From Candidatus Latescibacterota bacterium (GTDB lineage Bacteria; Latescibacterota; UBA2968; GCA-2709665), in the NCBI GenBank assembly GCA_012271065.1, contig JAAXHE010000327.1:1-26072 (forward strand): 26,072 bases of DNA. Reading direction: 5' to 3'. The position numbers and the translations under genes are program-made. The notes below the pieces were generated by a model. That model was given only the letters and a program-made list of their open reading frames with translations. It did no database searches and had not been told where the DNA came from. Shown in pieces: positions 16,703-23,559 of the stretch; positions within the stretch are counted from its first letter, which is position 1, and every line of letters begins with the position of its first letter.

Positions 16703-16729
16703 GACCACACACACTCGTGTGTGTAGGTC
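16703..16729 (+). other. CA/GT hairpin downstream of the EamA gene
   Basis: GACC plus an ACACACAC run pairs with GTGTGTGT plus A-GGTC, giving a stem of about 12 pairs with one bulge and a tight loop. It starts 18 bases after the EamA stop. No U tract follows, so it is a weak terminator candidate; it might instead stabilise the 3' end of the message. Confidence 0.4.
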
Positions 16730-16810
16730 GTGTGTCTATGGTTCGTCGGTTGGGGTTCAATTCAGTACCCGGGCTGCGGGAGATGGGCCGGGAAAACACG
16801 GGGCGAGGTT

Positions 16811-17530
16811 ATGATTCGAGAAATCCTGGATGGCCTGTTCGGCAGGGAACTGCTTGACGCCCACAGGGATGAATGGGGAATTGCCGATCATTGTGGACAT
16901 CCGTCCGCGGTGGGTTATGCGACCACGATTACGCCGGAGACGATTCGGTCGGCCGTCGATTCGAATGTGGACCTCATCGTCACGCACCACGACGCATGGG
17001 ATTTCATGTTCGAGCAGCGGGTCGAAGTCCAAACCCTGTTGAGGGAAAACGGACTCACGCACGTGTGGGCGCACCTCCCTCTGGACCTTGCGGATTTCGG
17101 GACCTCTGCAACGCTGCTGTCAGAGCTGGGTTGTTCTCAGGTGGCGGTATTGCCTCATGCGGAAGCGAGAGTGGGCGAATTCTCCGAGCCTGGCAGTCTG
17201 GCTACGGTGCGCGCGAGCCTCACATCACTGTTGGCCGAAGCGCCCTGTAGAATGCACGACGCAGGCCGTCCAGTGCTGAGGGTGGCAGCGGCAACCGGCG
17301 CGGGAATCTATACCACGCTTGTAAGAGATGCGCTGAGTTACGATATCGACCTCTACATCACCGGGGAGACGAATCTCTACCTGCTGGAGTACGCGAAATA
17401 TAAAGACGTCAACGTATTGGTGTATTCGCACAACTATACCGAACTGCCCGGAGTACGCGCCTTCGCGGATAGAATCGCCGGTGCGCTCAATCTCGATATG
17501 ACGGGACATCTCGGAGATTCTCACTGGTAA
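16811..17530 (+). CDS. Nif3/DUF34 family metal-binding protein
   Basis: The protein (239 residues from ATG 16811, with GCGAGG just upstream) has the metal-site patterns of the Nif3-like family: VTHHDAWDF with H59 and H60, AHLPLDLADFGTSATL, TGETNLYLLEYAKY, and SHNYTELPGVRAFA near the C-terminus. Nif3 proteins form ring-like oligomers with a di-metal centre; their enzymatic role is poorly defined. The open frame continues upstream to 16730, but that part lacks family similarity and runs into the hairpin. The length is near the short form of the family. The reading frame stays open for 61 codons beyond its TAA, see the following entry. Confidence 0.86.
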   Translation: MIREILDGLFGRELLDAHRDEWGIADHCGHPSAVGYATTITPETIRSAVDSNVDLIVTHHDAWDFMFEQRVEVQTLLRENGLTHVWAHLPLDLADFGTSATLLSELGCSQVAVLPHAEARVGEFSEPGSLATVRASLTSLLAEAPCRMHDAGRPVLRVAAATGAGIYTTLVRDALSYDIDLYITGETNLYLLEYAKYKDVNVLVYSHNYTELPGVRAFADRIAGALNLDMTGHLGDSHW

Positions 17531-17855
17531 TGTTTCGAGTGGAGAACGGATTTCCTTAAAAACAACACGCCGGCCACCTATCGGGCGAGCCAGGTGTGCA
17601 ATCCGTTTGCAGGCAGCAGCCGACGTCGGTTGATCGATTTCCTGACGGACTATTCGGATCGGTTGGACCGTGGTGAGTTCCCCTTCGCGCCCGGACAGTC
17701 TGGCAAGGTGTGTTGACATAAACGACCGCCGCCGGGCCGGACTGAAGTGCCGCCAATCCTTCAGCTAAACCCACAAAGTACAGTGCCAATACCTGAAATT
17801 TCGGCCGGGGTACGTGGTCAACTCACGGCATCAAACGGAGATTCAGGCTGACATA
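17531..17855 (+). other. Gene-free stretch, possibly a gene remnant at its left part
   Basis: No convincing gene lies here. Directly after the Nif3 TAA the same frame is open until a TGA at 17714-17716 and encodes a protein-like sequence (FEWRTDFLKNN early, RRRLIDFLTDYSDRLDR later) with no start codon of its own. It may be a decayed C-terminus of another gene or chance. The minus-strand frame over 17556-17789 is not supported. The remainder up to 17855 shows nothing I can name. Confidence 0.3.
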
Positions 17856-17889
17856 TTGACATAGCATAGATTCCGTGTTATTATGCTAT
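17856..17889 (+). promoter_or_regulatory. higBA promoter with overlapping operator
   Basis: TTGACA (17856-17861) is followed after exactly 17 bases by TATTAT (17879-17884), a five-of-six -10 match. A perfect 8-base inverted repeat, ATAGCATA (17861-17868) and TATGCTAT (17882-17889), overlaps both boxes, as expected for autoregulation by the HigA antitoxin. The toxin ATG at 17891 is about 7 bases after the -10 box, so transcription would begin at or next to the start codon. Confidence 0.75.
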
Positions 17890-17890
17890 C

Positions 17891-18184
17891 ATGATTCAAT
17901 CGTTCCGCGGAAAAGGCGCCGAGGACATCTTCAATGGAAGGGACACACGTGGCGCGCGCGGTGCATGTCCATCGTCGCTGTGGAGTGTAGCTGCACGAAA
18001 GCTCGAGCAGCTGGACTCTGCCGACGAACTGCGCGACCTGCGCAGTCCACCTGGCAATTATCTCGAGGCATTGCGGGGAATGCGGTCTGGTCAACACAGT
18101 GTTCGGATCAATGACCAATATCGGATTTGCTTTGTGTGGTCGGATGCTGGTCCTCAGGGCGTCGAAATCGTCGATTATCACTAA
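17891..18184 (+). CDS. higB: HigB-family toxin (RelE/ParE superfamily)
   Basis: This 97-residue protein matches the HigB toxin family closely: MIQSFRGKGAEDIFNG at the start, RSPPGNYLEALRG in the middle, HSVRINDQYRICFVW and the C-terminal VEIVDYH. HigB toxins are ribosome-dependent mRNA interferases with a compact RelE fold. No Shine-Dalgarno sequence precedes the ATG, but a strong promoter ends about 7 bases before it, which points to a leaderless message. The antitoxin gene follows 21 bases later; toxin-first order is typical of higBA. Confidence 0.93.
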   Translation: MIQSFRGKGAEDIFNGRDTRGARGACPSSLWSVAARKLEQLDSADELRDLRSPPGNYLEALRGMRSGQHSVRINDQYRICFVWSDAGPQGVEIVDYH

Positions 18185-18205
18185 TTTAAGTGGAGGAGTC
18201 CATCC

Positions 18206-18520
18206 GTGGTACGTGTGCCAACAGATCGTGTTCCAACGCATCCGGGTACGATGCTTCTGGAGGAGTTCCTAATCCCTTTGGGGTTAACGCAGCGCGAACT
18301 GGCTGCCGCCATATATGTTCCCTATCAACGGGTCAACGAATTGGTAAACGGTCGACGCGGTGTAACGCCCAGCACAGCCCTGCGCCTGGCGAGATATCTC
18401 GATGTGTCACCGGCGTTTTGGTTGAATCTCCAACTTCGCTGGGACCTTTATCATGCCACCCGATCCGAAGCTCGGGAAATTGAGGCGATTGAGCCACGTC
18501 ACATTGGACTTGAAGTATAA
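18206..18520 (+). CDS. higA: HigA-family antitoxin, XRE helix-turn-helix
   Basis: The protein (104 residues) has the HigA pattern HPGTMLLEEFL near residues 12-22, a helix-turn-helix at about 28-47 (LTQRELAAAIYVPYQRVNEL), and the WLNLQLRWDL signature toward the C-terminus. HigA binds its own promoter and neutralises HigB. Start is a GTG with a strong TGGAGGAG site 7 bases upstream. That contrasts with the toxin gene, which has none, and could favour antitoxin synthesis. A palindrome overlapping the higB promoter is its likely operator. Confidence 0.93.
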   Translation: MVRVPTDRVPTHPGTMLLEEFLIPLGLTQRELAAAIYVPYQRVNELVNGRRGVTPSTALRLARYLDVSPAFWLNLQLRWDLYHATRSEAREIEAIEPRHIGLEV

Positions 18521-18552
18521 GGAACAAACCCACCGAATTTGAAGCGCCTCGA

Positions 18553-19272
18553 ATGGCAGACATCCCACGAAAAACGACTCTTACTTCGGAAGACGCAGCG
18601 TTATTCGATCGTGACCTGCCAGAAGTGGTAGAATGGGAGTCCTTCTACGCGGAGGGTAAGCGGACACCGCCTTTTCTGAAGAATGTCCCGGATGAGAATC
18701 TGGTCAGATTCGTAGAGCAGGGGCGCCTCAAGTCCGGAAGCGCAATCGATCTGGGATGCGGGATCGGTCGGAACGCGATCTATCTGGTGAAAGCAGGTTT
18801 CCGGGTTGACGCCATCGATCTGTCGCGGACGGCGATCAGTCGAGGTCGTCTGTTTGCAGAGGAAGGGCGGCTTCGCGTCAATTTCATCATCGGGTCGGTC
18901 TTTGACGTGCCATTGCGTGAAAACCGGTACGAAGTTGCCTACGACTCCGGTCTGTTCCATCATTTACCGCCGCATCGAAGGCCACACTATCTCGACCTGG
19001 TTCGAAGGGCGCTAAAGCCGGATGGATGCTTCGGCATGACCTGTTTCGACACGACTGGCGGGCAACCGGTCGAAGACCGGGAAATATACGAACGTGGAAG
19101 AGTGCCGCCGGGCATCGGCTACTCCGAAGATCGATTGAGAGGCATTATGCAGCGCTTTTTCGAGATCGTCGAGCTTCGGCCAATGAAGGTCTGCCCCGAG
19201 GACGCCGAAGTACTCGGCATGCCGGGTCTTTGGACCGTTCTGATGAAGCCAAACAGATCCGCCTCACTGTAG
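18553..19272 (+). CDS. Class I SAM-dependent methyltransferase
   Basis: This 239-residue protein has motif I AIDLGCGIGRNAIYL (residues 64-78) with D66, and a second acidic strand end DAIDLSRTAI. YEVAYDSGLFHHLPPHRR follows as the region after motif III and ALKPDGCFGM as the post-motif strand. The N-terminal FYAEGKRTPPFLKN resembles small-molecule methyltransferases of the thiopurine/tellurite type. The ATG lies 32 bases after the HigA stop, with only weak purines upstream. The acceptor is unknown. Confidence 0.88.
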   Translation: MADIPRKTTLTSEDAALFDRDLPEVVEWESFYAEGKRTPPFLKNVPDENLVRFVEQGRLKSGSAIDLGCGIGRNAIYLVKAGFRVDAIDLSRTAISRGRLFAEEGRLRVNFIIGSVFDVPLRENRYEVAYDSGLFHHLPPHRRPHYLDLVRRALKPDGCFGMTCFDTTGGQPVEDREIYERGRVPPGIGYSEDRLRGIMQRFFEIVELRPMKVCPEDAEVLGMPGLWTVLMKPNRSASL

Positions 19273-19574
19273 CGCAGTTTGAAATTTACGACAGCGTCTT
19301 AGAGAAATGGTTTGGCTGCGACTACGGTAAATTGTTATCTTTTGCTTGATTCTGTGGATACGCGAAAACACCCTTCTGCCGACGTGGACAAGACCAAGAA
19401 TACTGTAGGGCACTGCTAATGAGCGATTTGTGCCGTTAATTTCCATCAGTCCTGCGACAGGCCAGACTGAACCACCTTACACACTGTTTGATTGAAATAT
19501 GCAATTCGTTTCATTTTGGTATCTGTGTCCGGTGTCTCAGCGAACCTGAAGAGATCCCGAGTTTGGAGGTCCCA
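19273..19574 (+). other. Gene-free stretch before the second toxin-antitoxin pair
   Basis: No supported gene, hairpin or clear promoter. Short frames are open in both directions, but none has a ribosome site or a recognisable motif. The base composition from about 19290 to 19350 and 19480 to 19530 is AT-richer than the surrounding genes and could hold an unrecognised promoter for the DUF433/DUF5615 pair. Confidence 0.4.
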
Positions 19575-19793
19575 ATGGAAGGCATTTACGTCAGCCGCGA
19601 CTCGGAAGTCATGAGTGGGGCACTGTGTTTCAAGGGAACCCGGGTACCGGTACAAAATTTATTCGACTACCTCGAGGGTGTCTCTTCTCTCAATGACTTT
19701 CTGAATGACTTTCCCTCCGTTTCCCGAGAGGCGGCCGTAGCTGTGCTCGAGGCCGCTAAAGTACGCCTCTTCGCCGATGCGTCTACTTCTTGA
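19575..19793 (+). CDS. DUF433 (VapB-like) antitoxin
   Basis: This 72-residue protein has the DUF433 signature: GALCFKGTRVPVQNLFDYL at residues 15-33, then a helix-rich region with FLNDFPSVSREAAVAVLEAA. DUF433 proteins carry a helix-turn-helix-like fold and are paired with PIN-like toxins. The ATG has a GGAGG site 5 bases upstream (TTGGAGGTCCCA). The open frame runs back to 19488, but the added residues have no family similarity. Its last 17 bases overlap the next gene, which is typical for translational coupling. Confidence 0.88.
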   Translation: MEGIYVSRDSEVMSGALCFKGTRVPVQNLFDYLEGVSSLNDFLNDFPSVSREAAVAVLEAAKVRLFADASTS

Positions 19794-20097
19794 TGAATCT
19801 GTTCCCCGTCCCGTCAGACGATTCCTGCCTGGCCATACCGTACGGACAGTGGTTGAGATGGGATGGGGCGGTGTCACGAACAGTGAGGTACTCCAGCTCG
19901 CCGCGTCGGAATTTGACGCGTTCATCACCGTCGATAAGAGTCTTAAGTACCAACAGAACCTGTCCGGCCTTCCCATCGCGGTTGTGGTCCTGCATGCTCA
20001 TTCAAACGAACTTCAGGTCCTGATACCGCTCCTGCCCAGGCTTGAAGAAGCCCTTGCTTCGCTGCAACCACGTTCCTTCGTTCAAGTCGGGGCATGA
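19777..20097 (+). CDS. DUF5615 PIN-like toxin
   Basis: The 106-residue protein starts MRLLLDESVPRPVRRFL, with the first acidic residues D6-E7. It has FITVDKSLKYQQNL with D53 and VVVLHAHSNELQVL, all characteristic of DUF5615/Mut7-C-like PIN nucleases. The ATG lies inside the end of the antitoxin gene (17-base overlap), so translation is probably coupled. It likely acts as a ribonuclease toxin; the target is unknown. Confidence 0.87.
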   Translation: MRLLLDESVPRPVRRFLPGHTVRTVVEMGWGGVTNSEVLQLAASEFDAFITVDKSLKYQQNLSGLPIAVVVLHAHSNELQVLIPLLPRLEEALASLQPRSFVQVGA

Positions 20098-20261
20098 CAA
20101 GCCGCTTCCTTCGACGTTTTTTTCTCTCGATGTTCCACGATGCTTAGACAAAACTCGCAGTGACGTCAGCTATTGCGAAAGGGAGCGATTACGACCTCTG
20201 ACGCAATGCGTACAACGTCGGCGTGTAACTTTCCTATTCTTCATGCCTCGGAAAATAGACA

Positions 20262-20744
20262 ATGAGACCTGCAATCAAAACCCGCCGTGCGGTTGAGGCC
20301 GACGTACCGGCGCTTATTGACCTGGCGCAGCGGTCCTGGCTTTCCGGAAACTGCGAACTGGCGCCGATTCAGGCTGTACGGGATTGGATCGAAGCTGATT
20401 CCGAGAGCGAGACGTTTTCGGATATCTGGCCGAAGGTCACGGTCGCGGAGCAGGGATCCCGAATTCTCGGCCTGACGAGCACCGACGGCCGCGAAGTCGC
20501 CGATCTGTGGGTCCATCCCTCATTCCAAAGACGTGGCATCGGGAGTATACTATTGCAGGTGGCCGAGGAGGAAATCCAGCTCGCTGGACATGGCACCGGA
20601 CGGCTTTGTTATACGGAATACAACGTTGCGGCGCCATGCTTCTACCGCGCCAACGGATACACAGACGCCGGGCGGTCTCCGGAGCGGCTGTCCTGCGGGA
20701 TCGCGCGCGACGTCATCATCATGGAAAAGAAACTGAACAGTTGA
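20262..20744 (+). CDS. GNAT family N-acetyltransferase
   Basis: This 160-residue single-domain GNAT protein has an acetyl-CoA pyrophosphate-binding motif LWVHPSFQRRGIGSILL (residues 82-98) and a late FYRANGY at 127-133, with YTEYNVAAPCF between. It acetylates an unidentified amine. The ATG at 20262 has only weak purines upstream (GGAAAATAGACA). A 164-base gap to the toxin gene shows no clear promoter. The VOC gene starts shortly after. Confidence 0.87.
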   Translation: MRPAIKTRRAVEADVPALIDLAQRSWLSGNCELAPIQAVRDWIEADSESETFSDIWPKVTVAEQGSRILGLTSTDGREVADLWVHPSFQRRGIGSILLQVAEEEIQLAGHGTGRLCYTEYNVAAPCFYRANGYTDAGRSPERLSCGIARDVIIMEKKLNS

Positions 20745-20795
20745 GGAATGCCGGAGCGCTGCGAGATGCTACGTCTCTGGAGGAGGATGCGACAC

Positions 20796-21179
20796 GTGAA
20801 GGTCAAAGCGATAGACTTCGTAATCTCTCACGTGACCGATACGAGAGAAGCGGTTCGTTTCTATCGCGAAGTGTTGGGCCTGGATCAGGATTTCATCGAC
20901 GACGGGGTGATCAACGGTGACGGAAGCCGGGACACGTGGACGGAATTCGACACGCGTCCCGTCAGCCTTGCGCTGGTTCGGTGGGACGCTGAAGCGGGGC
21001 GTCCGGGGATCGCGCTTGCGGTGGACGACGTGGACGAGGCCGTGGAGGAGCTGCGCGGGAAGGGCGTCGAAATCGTGATGGAGCCGGCCGACAGCGGTTG
21101 CTGCCGCACGGCCTGGATCAAGGACCCGTGGGGGAACCTGCTCTGTATCCATCGGCGAGACGACGGTACCGCGGGTTAG
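20796..21179 (+). CDS. VOC (glyoxalase/bleomycin-resistance) family protein
   Basis: The 127-residue protein has the VOC domain pattern: AIDFVISHVTDTREAVRFYR at residues 5-24, then LGLD, GIALAVDDVDEAVEELRGKG in the second beta-alpha unit, and the terminal metal-site region WIKDPWGNLLCIHR (D110). Members bind a metal and act on electrophiles or sequester drugs. I choose a GTG start at 20796 because GGAGGAGG is 9 bases upstream. The ATG at 20787 directly abuts that site and could not use it, and an earlier ATG at 20748 has none. Confidence 0.85.
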   Translation: MKVKAIDFVISHVTDTREAVRFYREVLGLDQDFIDDGVINGDGSRDTWTEFDTRPVSLALVRWDAEAGRPGIALAVDDVDEAVEELRGKGVEIVMEPADSGCCRTAWIKDPWGNLLCIHRRDDGTAG

Positions 21180-21216
21180 TTATTGTGCGCAAGAACAGGA
21201 AGAACCAAGTAGGGGA

Positions 21217-22092
21217 ATGGAAAAGATGGTGAAACGAAAGTTGCAGAATCGGACCACAGCACGTAATGGCGACGCATCTCTACGAGTAGGCGATGTCACG
21301 ACGCTGGGCGACGCGATCACCCGCGGACTGGGCGAGATCACGCTCGTGCATCCGCCGGGTACGACACCCATCACGCCGGCCAGCATGATTTCCGTTGAGG
21401 CGATAGCCGGCCACGGACACCTGCTCGAGGGAGTCGGCATCGACTGGGGAAGCGGTGGAGGATGCCTGTCCGTGATGGCCGCGCGGACGTCCGGGGTAAC
21501 CCGCGTTGTCGGGCTTGAAATCGACGAAACCAACGTGTCCGTCGCCCGGAGGAACGCCAGGTTGAACGGCGTCGAAGAGAAGGTAGAGTTCCTGCGGTCG
21601 GACTCATATTCGCCGTTCGCGGATGGCGACAGGCGTACTCTCGAATCGCTCAAAGGCCGCGCGGATTTCCTGATCGCCAACCCGATTTCGAGCGAAGATG
21701 ATGACGGATTCGGATATAGACGGACGGTCCTGCAGGGCGCCAGGGAGTTTCTGCGCGACGGCGGCCGGGTCTTCCTGAGCATTTCGTATCAATACGGCAG
21801 ACGGAGGATTGCGGGGCTGGAACGCGACGTCCCCGGGTTTTTCCACGAGGGAATCCTGGCCAGAAGCGCGTGCGTTCCATTCGATCTCCGGCGATCCGAT
21901 CTTCTGAACTGTCTGAAGGTGTACGCGAGCGAGGAATCAAGGGGAGGACTGGGATACGAATTCTGCAATCCGTTACGACGCGCTCAGGCCATGGATGCGC
22001 GTGATTCCCTGGCGTTCTACGAAAGGACCGGCAAAAGCCCCCTGTCGCAATGGCAGACGCATCTCTTCCGGTACTTTCCACGTCGCCCTTGA
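21217..22092 (+). CDS. SAM-dependent methyltransferase with NPIS motif
   Basis: This 291-residue protein has a class I methyltransferase core: GVGIDWGSGGGCLSVMAA (residues 73-88), VVGLEIDETNVSVARRNA, and FLIANPISSEDDDG with NPIS at 155-158 in the place of the NPPY-type motif IV. The order and form recall PrmA/HemK-like enzymes that methylate protein or nucleic-acid nitrogens, but I cannot assign a target. A GGGGA site lies directly before the ATG; the next ATG-like start, three codons in, is also possible. Tryptophan-glycine-serine replaces the usual D-x-G-x-G, giving DWGSGGG. Confidence 0.83.
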   Translation: MEKMVKRKLQNRTTARNGDASLRVGDVTTLGDAITRGLGEITLVHPPGTTPITPASMISVEAIAGHGHLLEGVGIDWGSGGGCLSVMAARTSGVTRVVGLEIDETNVSVARRNARLNGVEEKVEFLRSDSYSPFADGDRRTLESLKGRADFLIANPISSEDDDGFGYRRTVLQGAREFLRDGGRVFLSISYQYGRRRIAGLERDVPGFFHEGILARSACVPFDLRRSDLLNCLKVYASEESRGGLGYEFCNPLRRAQAMDARDSLAFYERTGKSPLSQWQTHLFRYFPRRP

Positions 22093-22117
22093 TTCCTATG
22101 TGACAGGAAATCCGCCG

Positions 22118-22606
22118 ATGGAACCGATCGTCACGCCAATGACGCCGGACGACTGGGAAACCGTGCGTCGGATTCTCCAGGACGGCATCGCCACGGGACA
22201 CGCTTCCTTCGACACGGAAGTCCCCGAATGGGACGCCTGGGACAGAAGCCATCTTGAGGCATGCCGGCTTGTCGCCCGGGTAGAGGGACAGATTGCAGGT
22301 TGGGCCGCCCTGAGTCCGGTCTCCACCCGGTGCGCCCAATCGGGGGTCGCAGAAGTCAGCGTATACGTCGGATCCGGGTTCAGGGGACGAGGGGTCGGCA
22401 CGGCCCTGATGACGGAACTCGTCGACGCGTCTGAACGCGAGGGAATCTGGACCCTACAGGGCGGGGTGTTTCCGGAGAACGCCGCCAGTATTCAGAAGGC
22501 GTTCGGGTTCCGGGAGGTCGGCAGGCAAGTGCGACTGGGGAAGCTGAACGGTGTCTGGCGGGACGTCGTACTGATGGAACGGCGCAGCAGAATTGTGGGG
22601 AAATAG
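22118..22606 (+). CDS. GNAT acetyltransferase of phosphinothricin-acetyltransferase type
   Basis: From ATG 22118 (AGGAAA 9 bases upstream) the protein has 162 residues. It matches the PAT/Bar-like branch: early IVTPMTPDDWETVRRILQ and ATGHASFDTEVP, then VAEVSVYVGSGFRGRGVGTAL with the acetyl-CoA motif at 87-97, and GVFPENAASIQKAFGF. Such enzymes acetylate phosphinothricin, methionine sulfoximine or related amino acids, and others have unknown substrates. The open frame reaches 21995, but that part overlaps the methyltransferase gene. Confidence 0.88.
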   Translation: MEPIVTPMTPDDWETVRRILQDGIATGHASFDTEVPEWDAWDRSHLEACRLVARVEGQIAGWAALSPVSTRCAQSGVAEVSVYVGSGFRGRGVGTALMTELVDASEREGIWTLQGGVFPENAASIQKAFGFREVGRQVRLGKLNGVWRDVVLMERRSRIVGK

Positions 22607-22689
22607 TAGCAATTAGGGTACCTGGGAGACGGAGCAGCTTCGCCCGGATGCCAAATGCAACCCGGAGCACGTGGGGAGCACGCATTGGG

Positions 22690-22714
22690 ACGCGGGATCA
22701 TTTCGATTCCGCGT
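22690..22714 (-). other. Inverted repeat over the TrmJ stop codon
   Basis: ACGCGGGAT (22690-22698) and ATTCCGCGT (22706-22714) form a 9-pair stem with one G-U pair and a 7-base loop. It lies where the convergent acetyltransferase and TrmJ genes end. No T tract follows on either strand, so it is only a weak terminator candidate. Confidence 0.3.
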
Positions 22715-23459
22715 TCGATTTGTGTACGGCGACGAATTTGTCGATCTGGCGGAAGATTCTGTGCATGGTGGCAACGTCCCGACGATCCATGGAGATGCGG
22801 CCGAACAGGCGCCGGATGGAACGGGGGAAGGCCTTGGGCATGTAGTCGGCGGGAAAGCCAAGCTTGTCCAACGCGGAGCCGAGGTGGGCGTAGAGCGATT
22901 CCATCTCTTCAAAGGTAGGCAGATCCAGTTCCGGTTGCTCGCCTGGCTTCGCCGCCGCGCGGTAGAGTTCATAGCCGAAGATGAGGACGGCCTGCGAGAG
23001 GTTCAGCGAGGGGTATCGATGTGCGGTGGGGATATTGGCGATCACGCTGCACAGGCCCAGTTCGTTATTGGTCAGGCCGTTTTCCTCCCGGCCGAAAACG
23101 AGGGCGGCTTCCGTGTCCCGGGGCAGGGAGACCAGCTTCTCCGCCGCGTGCCGCGGTCCGTGCATGATGTCGAAGTGCTCCCGTTTCCGGTGGGTCGTCC
23201 CCACAGAGAGTACCGTGCCGGACAGGGCTTCTTCAAGCGATTCGCAAACGGTGGCGCCGTAGAGTACCTCGCCGGAGCCGTGAGCCATCTTTCGGGCATC
23301 TCCGCACGTGTGGTCAGGTGGGTCCACAAGGTAGAGCCTCGAAAGTCCCATGTTCTTCATGGCGCGCGCCACCGACCCGATGTTGCCGGGCTCCTTGGCG
23401 CCCGCCAGGACAACGCGGATGCGGTTCAGCGCTTCCGGTGCGGTGGTTTGTTGCCGCAT
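22698..23459 (-). CDS. trmJ: tRNA 2'-O-ribose methyltransferase, TrmH/SpoU superfamily (TrmJ-like)
   Basis: The three SPOUT motifs are present: PGNIGSVARAMKNMG (residues 24-38), LVFGREENGLT (120-130) and the terminal knot YPSLNLSQAVLIFGYEL (149-165). A helical C-terminal extension of about 80 residues follows, as in TrmJ, which 2'-O-methylates residue 32 of the tRNA anticodon loop. The length of 253 fits. The ATG has AGGAG 6 bases upstream. It is 100 bases downstream of the exported-protein gene on the same strand. Related SpoU enzymes act on other sites, so the exact target is inferred. Confidence 0.9.
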   Translation of the reverse strand: MRQQTTAPEALNRIRVVLAGAKEPGNIGSVARAMKNMGLSRLYLVDPPDHTCGDARKMAHGSGEVLYGATVCESLEEALSGTVLSVGTTHRKREHFDIMHGPRHAAEKLVSLPRDTEAALVFGREENGLTNNELGLCSVIANIPTAHRYPSLNLSQAVLIFGYELYRAAAKPGEQPELDLPTFEEMESLYAHLGSALDKLGFPADYMPKAFPRSIRRLFGRISMDRRDVATMHRIFRQIDKFVAVHKSNAESK

Positions 23460-23559
23460 CTGTTGCTCCTTGTCTGGTCTCGGTCGGGCACCTGTCCCTG
23501 GATGCCCGATACGAAAGCCGTCTCTGGATACCCGGCGCGCCCCCCGCCCTGCCGACCCG

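Noticed and set aside
17556..17789. 77-residue minus-strand frame with a hydrophobic start
   Set aside because: No ribosome site, no family motif and it ends in low-complexity residues; too weak to call a gene.
19026..19349. Possible gene overlapping the end of the methyltransferase
   Set aside because: Its first part is an alternative frame of the methyltransferase and only the last 30 residues look protein-like; there is no start or ribosome site.
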